The notes under the pieces are model-generated. The model saw nothing but the letters and a program-made list of their open reading frames with translations, was not told the DNA's origin and did not search any database. DNA of 56,439 bases from an uncultured Lachnospiraceae bacterium (GTDB lineage Bacteria > Bacillota > Clostridia > Lachnospirales > Lachnospiraceae). The DNA lies in contig CAMNQH010000017.1 in the NCBI GenBank assembly GCA_946549035.1, forward strand, positions 1 through 56,439, given 5' to 3'. Positions 1 to 8,132 of the stretch are shown here, piece by piece. Within the stretch, counting starts at the first letter, position 1; each line of letters opens with the position of its first letter. The position numbers were made by a program, and so were the translations under genes.

Positions 1-343
1 TGGTCTTCTCAAACTGTTTTTCATCCACCGGCTTGACCAGATAATCGTAGGCCTGTACCTCAAAAGACTGAAATACCATCTCTTTCAATACGGTAATGAA
101 GATTAAAAAGCCGCGGAACTTATCAGCCCTCAGCTTCCTTGCCGTTTCTATGCCGTCCATCCCCTTCATCTGGATATCCAGAAACAGGATGTCGATCTGT
201 CCATCATAATTCAGCAGTTCCTCACCGCTGGTAAATGTCCGAAGCTGAATCTCCCTGTTCTTTTTACAGAAAAAATCGGAGGCCATTGCCCTTATATGAT
301 CGGACATATGTTTTTCATCATCACAAATTGCAATATGGATCAA
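1..343 (-). CDS. AgrA/LytTR-type response regulator, receiver domain (partial, C-terminus beyond window)
   Basis: The minus strand from 343 to the window edge reads as an open receiver domain. It begins MIHIAICDDEKHM, has the phosphoacceptor stretch FLDIQMKGMDG and the conserved lysine region YDYLVKPVDEKQF. This order and the IAICDDE opening are typical of AgrA/VirR-type regulators with a C-terminal LytTR DNA-binding domain, which would lie outside the window. The start appears to be TTG at 343-341, because AGGAGG (351-356, minus strand) sits 7 nt upstream and no ATG fits. It lies downstream of the reverse-transcriptase island and may be an unrelated flanking gene. Its cognate kinase is not visible. 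Confidence 0.8.
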   Translation of the reverse strand, partial: MIHIAICDDEKHMSDHIRAMASDFFCKKNREIQLRTFTSGEELLNYDGQIDILFLDIQMKGMDGIETARKLRADKFRGFLIFITVLKEMVFQSFEVQAYDYLVKPVDEKQFEKT

Positions 344-405
344 TGCGCCACCTCCTAGTATTATGTTCACGACAATCATTAATTTTTCCTCAATGGAGGC
401 CAATG

Positions 406-657
406 TCACAATGGGGTAATCATCAGAGTACAGCTGTCACATATCGCCAAAGTAATCCCGTCCATAAGGGAAAGAACATTTTCCTGCTTGATTCCAACTA
501 CATTTAGTGTACCATTTTCTACGCAGAATACAATTCTTCCGCCGCTGCCGTTTGCAAATGCGACTACCGTTTTCATGTAAATTTCGCTTTTTTCCGATAC
601 CATCCGATTGAATTCGAGATATCCTGATTCTTCAGACATAATTTCTTCTATTGTCAT
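406..657 (-). CDS. Short Schlafen-AlbA_2-like protein or truncated remnant
   Basis: An 83-residue ORF. The order ESGYLEFNR, MKTVVAFANGSGGRIVF and ENGT..VVGI matches the start of the AlbA_2 (Schlafen-type, putative nucleic-acid or nucleotide binding) domain. That domain usually continues for about 40 more residues and is normally followed by a helicase-like or winged-helix C-terminus. Here it stops after DSCTLMITPL, so it is either a minimal stand-alone domain or a truncated pseudogene. Its ATG overlaps the stop codon of the upstream giant RT gene (TAATG at 659-655), which suggests translational coupling and possibly a shared role. I could not find the missing part of the domain in other frames of the 62 nt that follow. 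Confidence 0.55.
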   Translation of the reverse strand: MTIEEIMSEESGYLEFNRMVSEKSEIYMKTVVAFANGSGGRIVFCVENGTLNVVGIKQENVLSLMDGITLAICDSCTLMITPL

Positions 658-3600
658 TAAGCATCACCTTCTTTCCCTTTTTCCGGCATGGTATTTTCTG
701 CTTCTAAATTATCTTTTGTCGGCATTGCCAAATAATATTCATCGGACGACATAAATTCCCGGTAATCTATTTCAATATAGCACCAATCAAGAGCTGTTTC
801 CGGCAGCCCATTTCGCGGAAATAGCCTATTCCCTTCCCAATACCGCTTCCCTCGTTCCTTCAGCCAAGCTGACTGGTATTTTTCTCCCAATTCAATCAAG
901 CTTCCGGCTATTTGGGAAGAAGCCTTATCTCTGCCTTTTTCACATTGTTTCAAAGATTCATAAATCTGCTCCATCAGTTCAAAGTTCTTCTTCCTTGATT
1001 CCATCTGCTGTTCTTGAATCTTTTTGCATAAAAAACTCTTATCTTTGTGTTTACACTGCTTAATACAATCATCGCAATAAATACTTTCTTCCAAAATCGG
1101 AATATGGGCAACCAATTCCAGTGCATGCTTCATGGATTCCGGATTTGGCTTCCGTTTGTCCATATCTGGAATCAAATCACATACCAAAAGTGCTTGTTCG
1201 TTTCGGCCCAATCCACCTCTGCCCGGCATATCGGATGTTTGCCTGTAAATCCCTGGAAACATCCCATGATAAATATTTGCAACCCCCATTTCAATGCTCT
1301 TTTTCTTGCGTTCCTTTTCGTCATCCCACGAACTTTGGCCAATAAAACAGCTCCCGCCATTTGCCAGCTTTCCTGCCCCGTTGCAAAAAACCATATTCGT
1401 CCCTGAGCCTAAATAGTTTGCCTGTCCTAAAATATAATAGTCTGCGGCACGGGTGGTACAGGCAGGCACCAAAAGAATCGGCCTTCGGTTCCCTTTTCCC
1501 TTTCTTCGGTAAAGGGATATTGCTTCTCCATATTCTTGAATGTCCTTCAATATTTTTTTCTCATATTCCTCATATTCCAAACGCTTAGAAGTATAATTAC
1601 GAAATAACTGAAAAGATTCTTCCGCAAAACTGATCAGATTCCCAGGTGATGACAGCGCAAACAGCTCTGCACATATTAGTTCTGTCACACGGTCTCTTGC
1701 ATCGCCATATTCCCGACATCCATTGCTTCCTGGATGATTCCTCACAACAGGTCGGAAATTATCATCCATTGCTGCACTGGGATTTATATCTTCGTTCAAT
1801 GCAATAGATGGATATTTCTTAATTCTGGAACAATATACCTTATCCACTCCCGGCATAATGACAGGAAGCACAGCCGCATGAAACAGATTGCTCTTGCCAG
1901 CCAAATCCTGAAACAACCCTTTTGAAAATTTATAATCATATGGAATTCGGAAAGTTCCTGCCCAAATTGAAAACCGATACCCTTTATCTTTTATTTCATT
2001 CCACAGGAACTCTACCGTTTCGGGACGAACAGAATATTCAGGCAACAACAAGATTTTGACATCCAAAAAACCACAGATTTGCAGAACCTGCTCCAACAAT
2101 TTTCTTCTGCGAAATTCATGACAGCTATATCCCAGTTCGCCTGTCTGCCCTTTTTTCTTGCACTTTTCCTTAATCGGATGGTAATAACTACATTCAGTTT
2201 CAAATTGAAATAATGCAATCCGGTCAAAATTACCGAAAATATTAATACGTTGTTCCCAGCTTTTCGTCTGCCATTCTCTTATTTTTCCCAAAACATCATT
2301 TATGTCTCTATCTCTCGTTTTCTCCCCTTCATCCTCTTCAGACATTATGGACTCATCCTTTGTCTGATCTTCCCTTTCTTCCTTGAAACTGCTATCTCCT
2401 TCTTCCGAATTTCCATCATATTCTTCTGATAGTTGCCCCTCTTCTATCAGAGCGTCATTCTCTGTTGGTTTCCCGTCATCTTCGCTCATTTCCTTTTCCA
2501 CGGGCTTCTCCTGACCTTCTGCTCTGTGTAGCATCTTTCCTAAGCGGACCTCCACCACAGATAGCCCCACAGTTTTTCCATTCCTGAGGCTTTGTGAAAA
2601 AATCTTTGTCTCAGAATCTCCCTCTTCTTCCTCAATTTGAATCAAGCCATTGTCAAGCTTACTATAAGTCAAAAAGTGCTCCGGCTTCTCTAAATGTTGA
2701 TTGTCCAAAAGAATATGTATTTTACCCTTTTTCTGATAATAAAAATCTGAATGTCTAACATCTACCCTAATCCCCAGTTTTTGATCAATCTCATGACAAA
2801 AACTGAAAAATTCATCTGTCTGGCCACAGGTCCACAAATCAAAAAAAGAATTCATCTTTTCAAACGGAAAGTCCTGACCGTCTTTTTCCGTATCCTTTAA
2901 TATTCCATGAACCCATTTTTTAATCTCCCCTGCAAACTGTTCCATTTCTTTTTTCGACTCAAATCTTTCAGCCTCCAATATCCATTCGAGCAGAAGCAGC
3001 CAGCCTATATGGTTTATCTTCCTTAGCCTTTTATCGTTTTTTCCATCCAACAAACAGGTTAGAATCTCTACAATTGGGCTCTCGTCCACTGTAAGCTCCT
3101 GATTCTCATCCAGTTCCAAAGCAGCAAAAGGCAAGTCCTCTTTCTGCTTTTTCATTCTTTCTCTTTGCCCAATGCTAAAAGACTCTATCAATTCCAAAAC
3201 TTGCATCCTTAACTGCAACAAAACGGCATCCGCGCGAAGACCACATACTAATGCCTGCAGACCTAGAAAATCTTCCTTTCTTTTCATATCTGCATTTACC
3301 ATATCCACAAGTCCCTCTATATAATCCGCCAGAACAAGGTAAGCCTTCGGCACTCTTCTGTCCGTAGGGTGCTTCTTCATAATCTTCACTTCGTTTTTCT
3401 CGGACAGCTTCATCAATGCGTCAAACCTGCTCCGCAAATACCCTTTTGCCCAGACAGCCGCATAATAGCTACACTCTACAGGTCTATAGTCATAGTTCTC
3501 TCTTCTCATTCGCTGACTGATAAAAGAATCCACCGCCACGTTTTCCTCTAAAAATATATCCCGGTACCCACGCATGGAGAGAAAGCTTTTGGTACGTTTC

Positions 3601-6600
3601 ATCGCCCTGTCTACAGATTTTTCATAAGAGTGAATATTCTTTATCGTATTTCCGAAACTCAAACTCTCGCCCGTCAAACGCCTGAATGTATATTCCATCA
3701 TTTTGACTTCATCCGCTTTTTCCTCTGAAATCTCCTCGTTCTCATATTCCAGGCGCAATGCGTCAAAATGGCATACATCCTTGACAAGATAACCGGCAAT
3801 CCAATAAGCGCTTCCTAAATCATGCAATGTATGAAAGGCAAACCTCCCTCTTCCGCCATCCAGCAAAACACCGTTTCCAGTATTCGTTTGCGGCAACAAA
3901 TAAAAACAGAGAAGAAGCGAGAAATCCTCTAATTTATTTTCTCTCTTCACAAATACATTTTTTCTTGATAAAACAACCGACCACGAGGGATTTTCCTTCT
4001 GTATTTCCTGTATCTCTTCGTATAATCTTTGATACACGTCCAGAATCAACGGTATCTCTAACTCCTTTTGTCCCTTGTCATCAAATAAGGTATCCAGTGC
4101 AACAAATCCCTCATTCAATGTCATGGAAAAAAGCGAATAAGCGTTTTCCTCCTCTTGTTCCCAGTTCTCCGGCCTCACATTGGCCATTGCCGCAAAATCA
4201 ACTCTCTTAACAACACTGTTCCCATGTCCCACAGACACGGTCTCAGCGATAATCCCCGGGTAACCGACACCCGGCACTACAGGCAGACAGTTCTTCAGAC
4301 TTTCCTTTCCCACATTGAACATATACTCTTGATAATGGGGAAGTTTATCTATAATCTCAGCCTTTATGCTGTCCTCCAAAAGATTCAGCAAAGTAAGCAG
4401 AGAGATTCTGGTACTCTCTTTCCCTAGTTCCACCTTCCTCTGTTCCTGAAACCAATCCGCCAGACAGTACCCCAAAATTCCGGCCCTATTGTGGGCGAAA
4501 ATACCTGGTGCCCCTGCCAGCACTGCACTTTGTATCTCTTTATATCCCTTCTCCTCTGACACCTTACCCAGGTAAAAAGCTGCACTATGAAAAATTGACA
4601 CTATTCTTTCTTCCACATTGTCCGATGGAAATTTGCAGAAAAGTCCCCCATCCTTCTCCCAAAAAGCATATTGCCACCGGCATTCAAATACATTCTTCCC
4701 TTCAAGCTCGCATGTTCCGCCAGACATAAGCCTCTCTGCCTTCAATCGGCATTGAATCTCTGTCACCCGCAGTTTTAACGCCCATTGATTTTCCTTGAGC
4801 ACCCGTTTTTCTTTCAGCTGTTCCATGACTTTCCGGACAAATTCTGCCTGCCAGCATTTTCCGATTGCCTCTTTTGCCATTTTCCAAATCTGAAAGCGCT
4901 CCTTTGCCCGTATGGAGTCACCTTTCCTTTTTAAAACCTTATTACATCCTTCTATAAACAGATATAGTTCAATCCCATCTTCCCAAAACAATGAATCTCC
5001 TGGACTTGACTTTTTTCCATCACACCAAAGCTCAATAAAACAGTCATAAATACTTTTTTCATTAATATTTCCATCCTGTCTGGCCGCCTTTATCAACAGC
5101 AGTTCGGCTACCCGAACCATATCAGCAAAGCGGATTTCCTGCGTCTGAAAAAGAACGCTCAAAAGGCGATTCTGGTCCGTCTTTTCCAAAAGAAGTTCTT
5201 TGTCCACAGCAAAAAGCGCGCTTTCCAAAATCTTCAATGCGCTTCTCCTGTCTGTTGTTTCATAAGATTCCATCTCGTCCAAAACGTCATCCAATGTATC
5301 ATCCGGAAAATCAGAAACAGCGGAAACCCCAAACCCGCCCTTTTGGTCTGTAGTCCATGTAAGCGCTTCCTCTTTTGAAACCCCATCCTCTCTGTCCGTT
5401 TTGGGGCTGAGTACTAATCCCAACTCATGCAATTCACTAGTTATCAGGCTCTTCATTTCAATCAATGCATCCGCATTGGAAGATACGATAATCATATCAT
5501 CCACATACCTTGCATATCGAATAATAATCGTCCCCTCGGGAGCGTTCCCGTTTATTTCCTCAACCAATTCTACAACTTTCCGATCCATCTCAAACAGGAC
5601 TATATTAGCGATGTATGCGGAAAGATTCGGCCCTTGCGGAATGCCTATAGCTGCTTCATCCTTTGTAGCCACACTCCCGTCCTCGGAATCATAGTACCTG
5701 TTTTCATATAATTCTTTGAGGAGCCAGCCTGTCACCTTCTCTGCAAGGCTATTGACATCTCTCTCCTTTTCTCCCGATTGAAACGCCGAAAATTTATCTG
5801 GGTCAGCGCTCAGCGCTTTCAGCAGTGCTGGAAAAGCAGCCCTGCGAACAGCATATTGGGGAATGCTGTCATAGAATTTCCGGATATCCAGCTTGATTCT
5901 ATAAATACGATCAGAATTCAACATCTGAATTCCCTCCTGAATATATTGAATATATGCTTTCCAACAGCCATAATACTCCCGGAACATCCCATGCTCCGCC
6001 ACATTATTTCCTAGCAAAACATCCATATCAACCTGATAGGCGAAACTAACTGTGTCTCTGTCAGCGCTTATTCCTGTCGTAAAAATCCTATTGTTCTGCC
6101 GGTTGTAGCGCACTGCAGGGATATAGGACGTATACCCATTATCCCCCTCTCCCAGCATTTCATTTAAAACATATTGCTGAAGAATCAGCCGCTCATGGAC
6201 ATAAATAGACTTCGTCCGCTCTTCGCCGAGTTTTTTTGGAAAGCCCATAGTTAATAAAGGAATGCTTAAAGTATTCCCTTCCCGGAGAGTCTCCCCGAAA
6301 TATGTAAAAAAGGCATCCGCACAGGCCTGAATCCGCTCCCAGCTTAGCTCGTCCAGTGGCAAAGTCTCCCTCTCATAACTCGTGCGGGCTATCTGTAAAG
6401 CTGTCTGAAACTGGTAAGCGCCTGTTCTGGCTGAAAAAACCATTGAAGCCTTTGCAGCCTTTGAATCTTCTGTACCCCGGTCTCTCACAAAAGCGTTGAT
6501 TATTTGGATAAAGTAATCGTCCGATACTACCATATAGACATCCAAAATTTCTTGCCAGTAAGATTCCGGCAGCCAATGGTTTATGTTACTTAAACATAAG

Positions 6601-7823
6601 ATTCTCTCTTCCGTCCCAAGGCTTTCAAACCGTTTCTTTGTATCTATCCCTTCCTCATCCGGTATATTGGAACGGACTAAATACTCAAAGGGGAGATATT
6701 TTACCCTCTTTGCATCTTTTCCTTTTTTAAAGATTTGGTCAGGGTCTTTTCCTTCTAATGGAACAATAATATCTATATAGCTCTTTCGGAAAAACTCTTT
6801 GCTCCACAAATTTCTCAGTGTCTGAAGATTTCCCCTTTGTCCCGCCTCGTCATTATCCATAAAAATATGTATAGAAACCGGGCAGTTGTACTCCCGCAGC
6901 ACCGTTTCCAATTCTGCCGTCTGCGTTTTTGTCAGTTGACTTCCCAAAACCGCAAGCGCATTTTTTCCTTCGGTTTCCATTCGCAGTGCATCAAATATCC
7001 CCTCTACGAGATACACTTCGAGGTTCTTCACTTTTTTTTCTGCCTGAATCTTTTTCTCAAATTCATCTATCCGATACAGTATCGTTCTTTTCGGCAGTTC
7101 TTTCGTAAATTTATACTTCGGTCTACGTTCCCCGGCTGCGCGCTGGGCAAAGCCTACTATATTCCTTTTTCTATCCCGAATGGTGATTATCACCCCATCT
7201 CCCGGATAATAATCTGCATAACGGTCTGTCAAAGACCTTTCGCGCCATGGCTGACGGAGCAGCAATTGACACTGCCCCAGCTTTGTTCGTTCCTCAATAA
7301 AAACATCTCCATCCTGCACATAAAATGTCTGGAGTTTCCGTCCCTTTGCGAAAAAAATACCTCGGTTTTCCAAAAACGATTTTTGATATTGACGCTTATT
7401 CGCAAACTGCTGTAAATCCTTATTCTCCTCAGGAGTCATTTTTTCATATAATTCGTACGCAATTTCGTAACCGCTTTTCGGTATTGCTTTCTCATTTGAT
7501 TTTATAAGTTTTTGCTTTTGGGACAGAATTTCCGGAAAATGCTCTTCCATCCATTCGATTCGTCCTTCGAAATCCAAGTCCAACTGTTCTCCGACAAAGT
7601 CGAGATTATCCCATCGCTTATTGCAGGCATAACAATAAGCATAATCTTCATATATCGCCATAGAAGGGGTATGGTCATCATGGAAAGGGCATTTACACAT
7701 ATCCGTAGTCCCCTGACCGTAAACGGGAATTCCTAGTTTTTCGCAGATGTCCTGTATCCGTATCTTCTTTTTAATATGTTTGTAATAATCATTCCTCACT
7801 TTCTGCTTCCCCCATTCTTCCAT
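657..7823 (-). CDS. Giant CHC2/Toprim primase-like - reverse transcriptase - nitrilase-like fusion, probable DRT-type defence protein
   Basis: One uninterrupted 2388-residue ORF. Residues 43-67 hold a DnaG-type CHC2 zinc finger (C45, H48, C64, C67; CPFHDDHTPS). Residues 265-345 hold a Toprim domain with E274 (LVEGIFDAL) and D323/D325 (DNDEAGQRG). A reverse transcriptase follows: motif A KLDIRKFYD (D646), motif B GIPQG (727-731), motif C YVDD (773-776) and motif D near 801-810. A long, mostly unrecognised region (about 830-1760) leads to an acidic linker (about 1766-1840). The C-terminal part (about 1858-2200) resembles a C-N hydrolase: LLLPEYS (E1929), RIKKYPS (K2002/K2003) and VPACTT (C2122), then a Cys cluster near 2249-2265. 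RT-nitrilase fusions are known as type 1 defence-associated RTs (DRT, UG/Abi group). The primase-like front end is the odd part. Every catalytic residue named appears intact. Defence function is inferred. The start is uncertain, since the Shine-Dalgarno for ATG 7823 is weak and GTG at codon 9 is an alternative. Confidence 0.85.
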   Translation of the reverse strand: MEEWGKQKVRNDYYKHIKKKIRIQDICEKLGIPVYGQGTTDMCKCPFHDDHTPSMAIYEDYAYCYACNKRWDNLDFVGEQLDLDFEGRIEWMEEHFPEILSQKQKLIKSNEKAIPKSGYEIAYELYEKMTPEENKDLQQFANKRQYQKSFLENRGIFFAKGRKLQTFYVQDGDVFIEERTKLGQCQLLLRQPWRERSLTDRYADYYPGDGVIITIRDRKRNIVGFAQRAAGERRPKYKFTKELPKRTILYRIDEFEKKIQAEKKVKNLEVYLVEGIFDALRMETEGKNALAVLGSQLTKTQTAELETVLREYNCPVSIHIFMDNDEAGQRGNLQTLRNLWSKEFFRKSYIDIIVPLEGKDPDQIFKKGKDAKRVKYLPFEYLVRSNIPDEEGIDTKKRFESLGTEERILCLSNINHWLPESYWQEILDVYMVVSDDYFIQIINAFVRDRGTEDSKAAKASMVFSARTGAYQFQTALQIARTSYERETLPLDELSWERIQACADAFFTYFGETLREGNTLSIPLLTMGFPKKLGEERTKSIYVHERLILQQYVLNEMLGEGDNGYTSYIPAVRYNRQNNRIFTTGISADRDTVSFAYQVDMDVLLGNNVAEHGMFREYYGCWKAYIQYIQEGIQMLNSDRIYRIKLDIRKFYDSIPQYAVRRAAFPALLKALSADPDKFSAFQSGEKERDVNSLAEKVTGWLLKELYENRYYDSEDGSVATKDEAAIGIPQGPNLSAYIANIVLFEMDRKVVELVEEINGNAPEGTIIIRYARYVDDMIIVSSNADALIEMKSLITSELHELGLVLSPKTDREDGVSKEEALTWTTDQKGGFGVSAVSDFPDDTLDDVLDEMESYETTDRRSALKILESALFAVDKELLLEKTDQNRLLSVLFQTQEIRFADMVRVAELLLIKAARQDGNINEKSIYDCFIELWCDGKKSSPGDSLFWEDGIELYLFIEGCNKVLKRKGDSIRAKERFQIWKMAKEAIGKCWQAEFVRKVMEQLKEKRVLKENQWALKLRVTEIQCRLKAERLMSGGTCELEGKNVFECRWQYAFWEKDGGLFCKFPSDNVEERIVSIFHSAAFYLGKVSEEKGYKEIQSAVLAGAPGIFAHNRAGILGYCLADWFQEQRKVELGKESTRISLLTLLNLLEDSIKAEIIDKLPHYQEYMFNVGKESLKNCLPVVPGVGYPGIIAETVSVGHGNSVVKRVDFAAMANVRPENWEQEEENAYSLFSMTLNEGFVALDTLFDDKGQKELEIPLILDVYQRLYEEIQEIQKENPSWSVVLSRKNVFVKRENKLEDFSLLLCFYLLPQTNTGNGVLLDGGRGRFAFHTLHDLGSAYWIAGYLVKDVCHFDALRLEYENEEISEEKADEVKMMEYTFRRLTGESLSFGNTIKNIHSYEKSVDRAMKRTKSFLSMRGYRDIFLEENVAVDSFISQRMRRENYDYRPVECSYYAAVWAKGYLRSRFDALMKLSEKNEVKIMKKHPTDRRVPKAYLVLADYIEGLVDMVNADMKRKEDFLGLQALVCGLRADAVLLQLRMQVLELIESFSIGQRERMKKQKEDLPFAALELDENQELTVDESPIVEILTCLLDGKNDKRLRKINHIGWLLLLEWILEAERFESKKEMEQFAGEIKKWVHGILKDTEKDGQDFPFEKMNSFFDLWTCGQTDEFFSFCHEIDQKLGIRVDVRHSDFYYQKKGKIHILLDNQHLEKPEHFLTYSKLDNGLIQIEEEEGDSETKIFSQSLRNGKTVGLSVVEVRLGKMLHRAEGQEKPVEKEMSEDDGKPTENDALIEEGQLSEEYDGNSEEGDSSFKEEREDQTKDESIMSEEDEGEKTRDRDINDVLGKIREWQTKSWEQRINIFGNFDRIALFQFETECSYYHPIKEKCKKKGQTGELGYSCHEFRRRKLLEQVLQICGFLDVKILLLPEYSVRPETVEFLWNEIKDKGYRFSIWAGTFRIPYDYKFSKGLFQDLAGKSNLFHAAVLPVIMPGVDKVYCSRIKKYPSIALNEDINPSAAMDDNFRPVVRNHPGSNGCREYGDARDRVTELICAELFALSSPGNLISFAEESFQLFRNYTSKRLEYEEYEKKILKDIQEYGEAISLYRRKGKGNRRPILLVPACTTRAADYYILGQANYLGSGTNMVFCNGAGKLANGGSCFIGQSSWDDEKERKKKSIEMGVANIYHGMFPGIYRQTSDMPGRGGLGRNEQALLVCDLIPDMDKRKPNPESMKHALELVAHIPILEESIYCDDCIKQCKHKDKSFLCKKIQEQQMESRKKNFELMEQIYESLKQCEKGRDKASSQIAGSLIELGEKYQSAWLKERGKRYWEGNRLFPRNGLPETALDWCYIEIDYREFMSSDEYYLAMPTKDNLEAENTMPEKGKEGDA

Positions 7824-7838
7824 GTTTTCTGCTGTTTA

Positions 7839-7868
7839 GTTATAGTATAGTAAATTTGATATACACAA
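7839..7868 (-). promoter_or_regulatory. Candidate promoter of the RT fusion gene
   Basis: On the minus strand TTGTGT (7868-7863) is followed after 18 nt by TATAAC (7844-7839), overlapping an alternative TATACT (7849-7844). It lies within 50 nt of the RT start codon in AT-rich sequence. The match to a housekeeping promoter is only fair. Confidence 0.3.
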
Positions 7869-8059
7869 TGATATCATATCGCACATATCTGCACAACTGA
7901 CAATTCCTCCTCAAAATGCCATCTCTCTAAAATCCCATAAAAGCCACTTCTCATAATAAGGATAAAAAATACGAAAACCTGCTACCCAACTCCTCCAGGC
8001 TGCCTGAAAGAGGAACAGATACAACTGTAAGACAATCTACCCATACTGACATCACGCAA

Positions 8060-8108
8060 AATAAAAGAGCGAATCTCCCGCAGACAGACCCGCCAAAGCT
8101 CCGCTCTT
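8060..8108 (-). terminator. Probable rho-independent terminator after spoIVB
   Basis: On the minus strand AAGAGCG (8108-8102) pairs with CGCTCTT (8071-8065), followed by TTATTTTG. It sits 25 nt beyond the spoIVB stop. The loop is large (30 nt), so efficiency is uncertain. Confidence 0.55.
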
Positions 8109-8132
8109 CTTTTCCATTTCTACCACCCTTTC

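Larger units (their letters stand above)
7824..8132. other. Intergenic region between spoIVB and the RT gene
   Basis: This 309-nt gap holds the spoIVB-side terminator, a weak promoter for the RT gene and a small minus-strand hairpin around 7998-8025 built on CAGG/CCTG. No spo0A coding sequence or fragment of one is visible. A possible structured RNA cannot be judged by eye. Confidence 0.5.

Noticed and set aside
1-343. Spo0A as the identity of the partial regulator at the left edge
   Set aside because: The opening IHIAICDDE and lysine region VKPVDEKQF match AgrA/LytTR regulators rather than Spo0A.
657-7823. Group II intron or retron as the source of the reverse transcriptase
   Set aside because: No intron RNA domains, maturase domain or retron-type msr/msd flank was seen, and the RT is internal to a multi-domain protein with nitrilase-like and primase-like parts.
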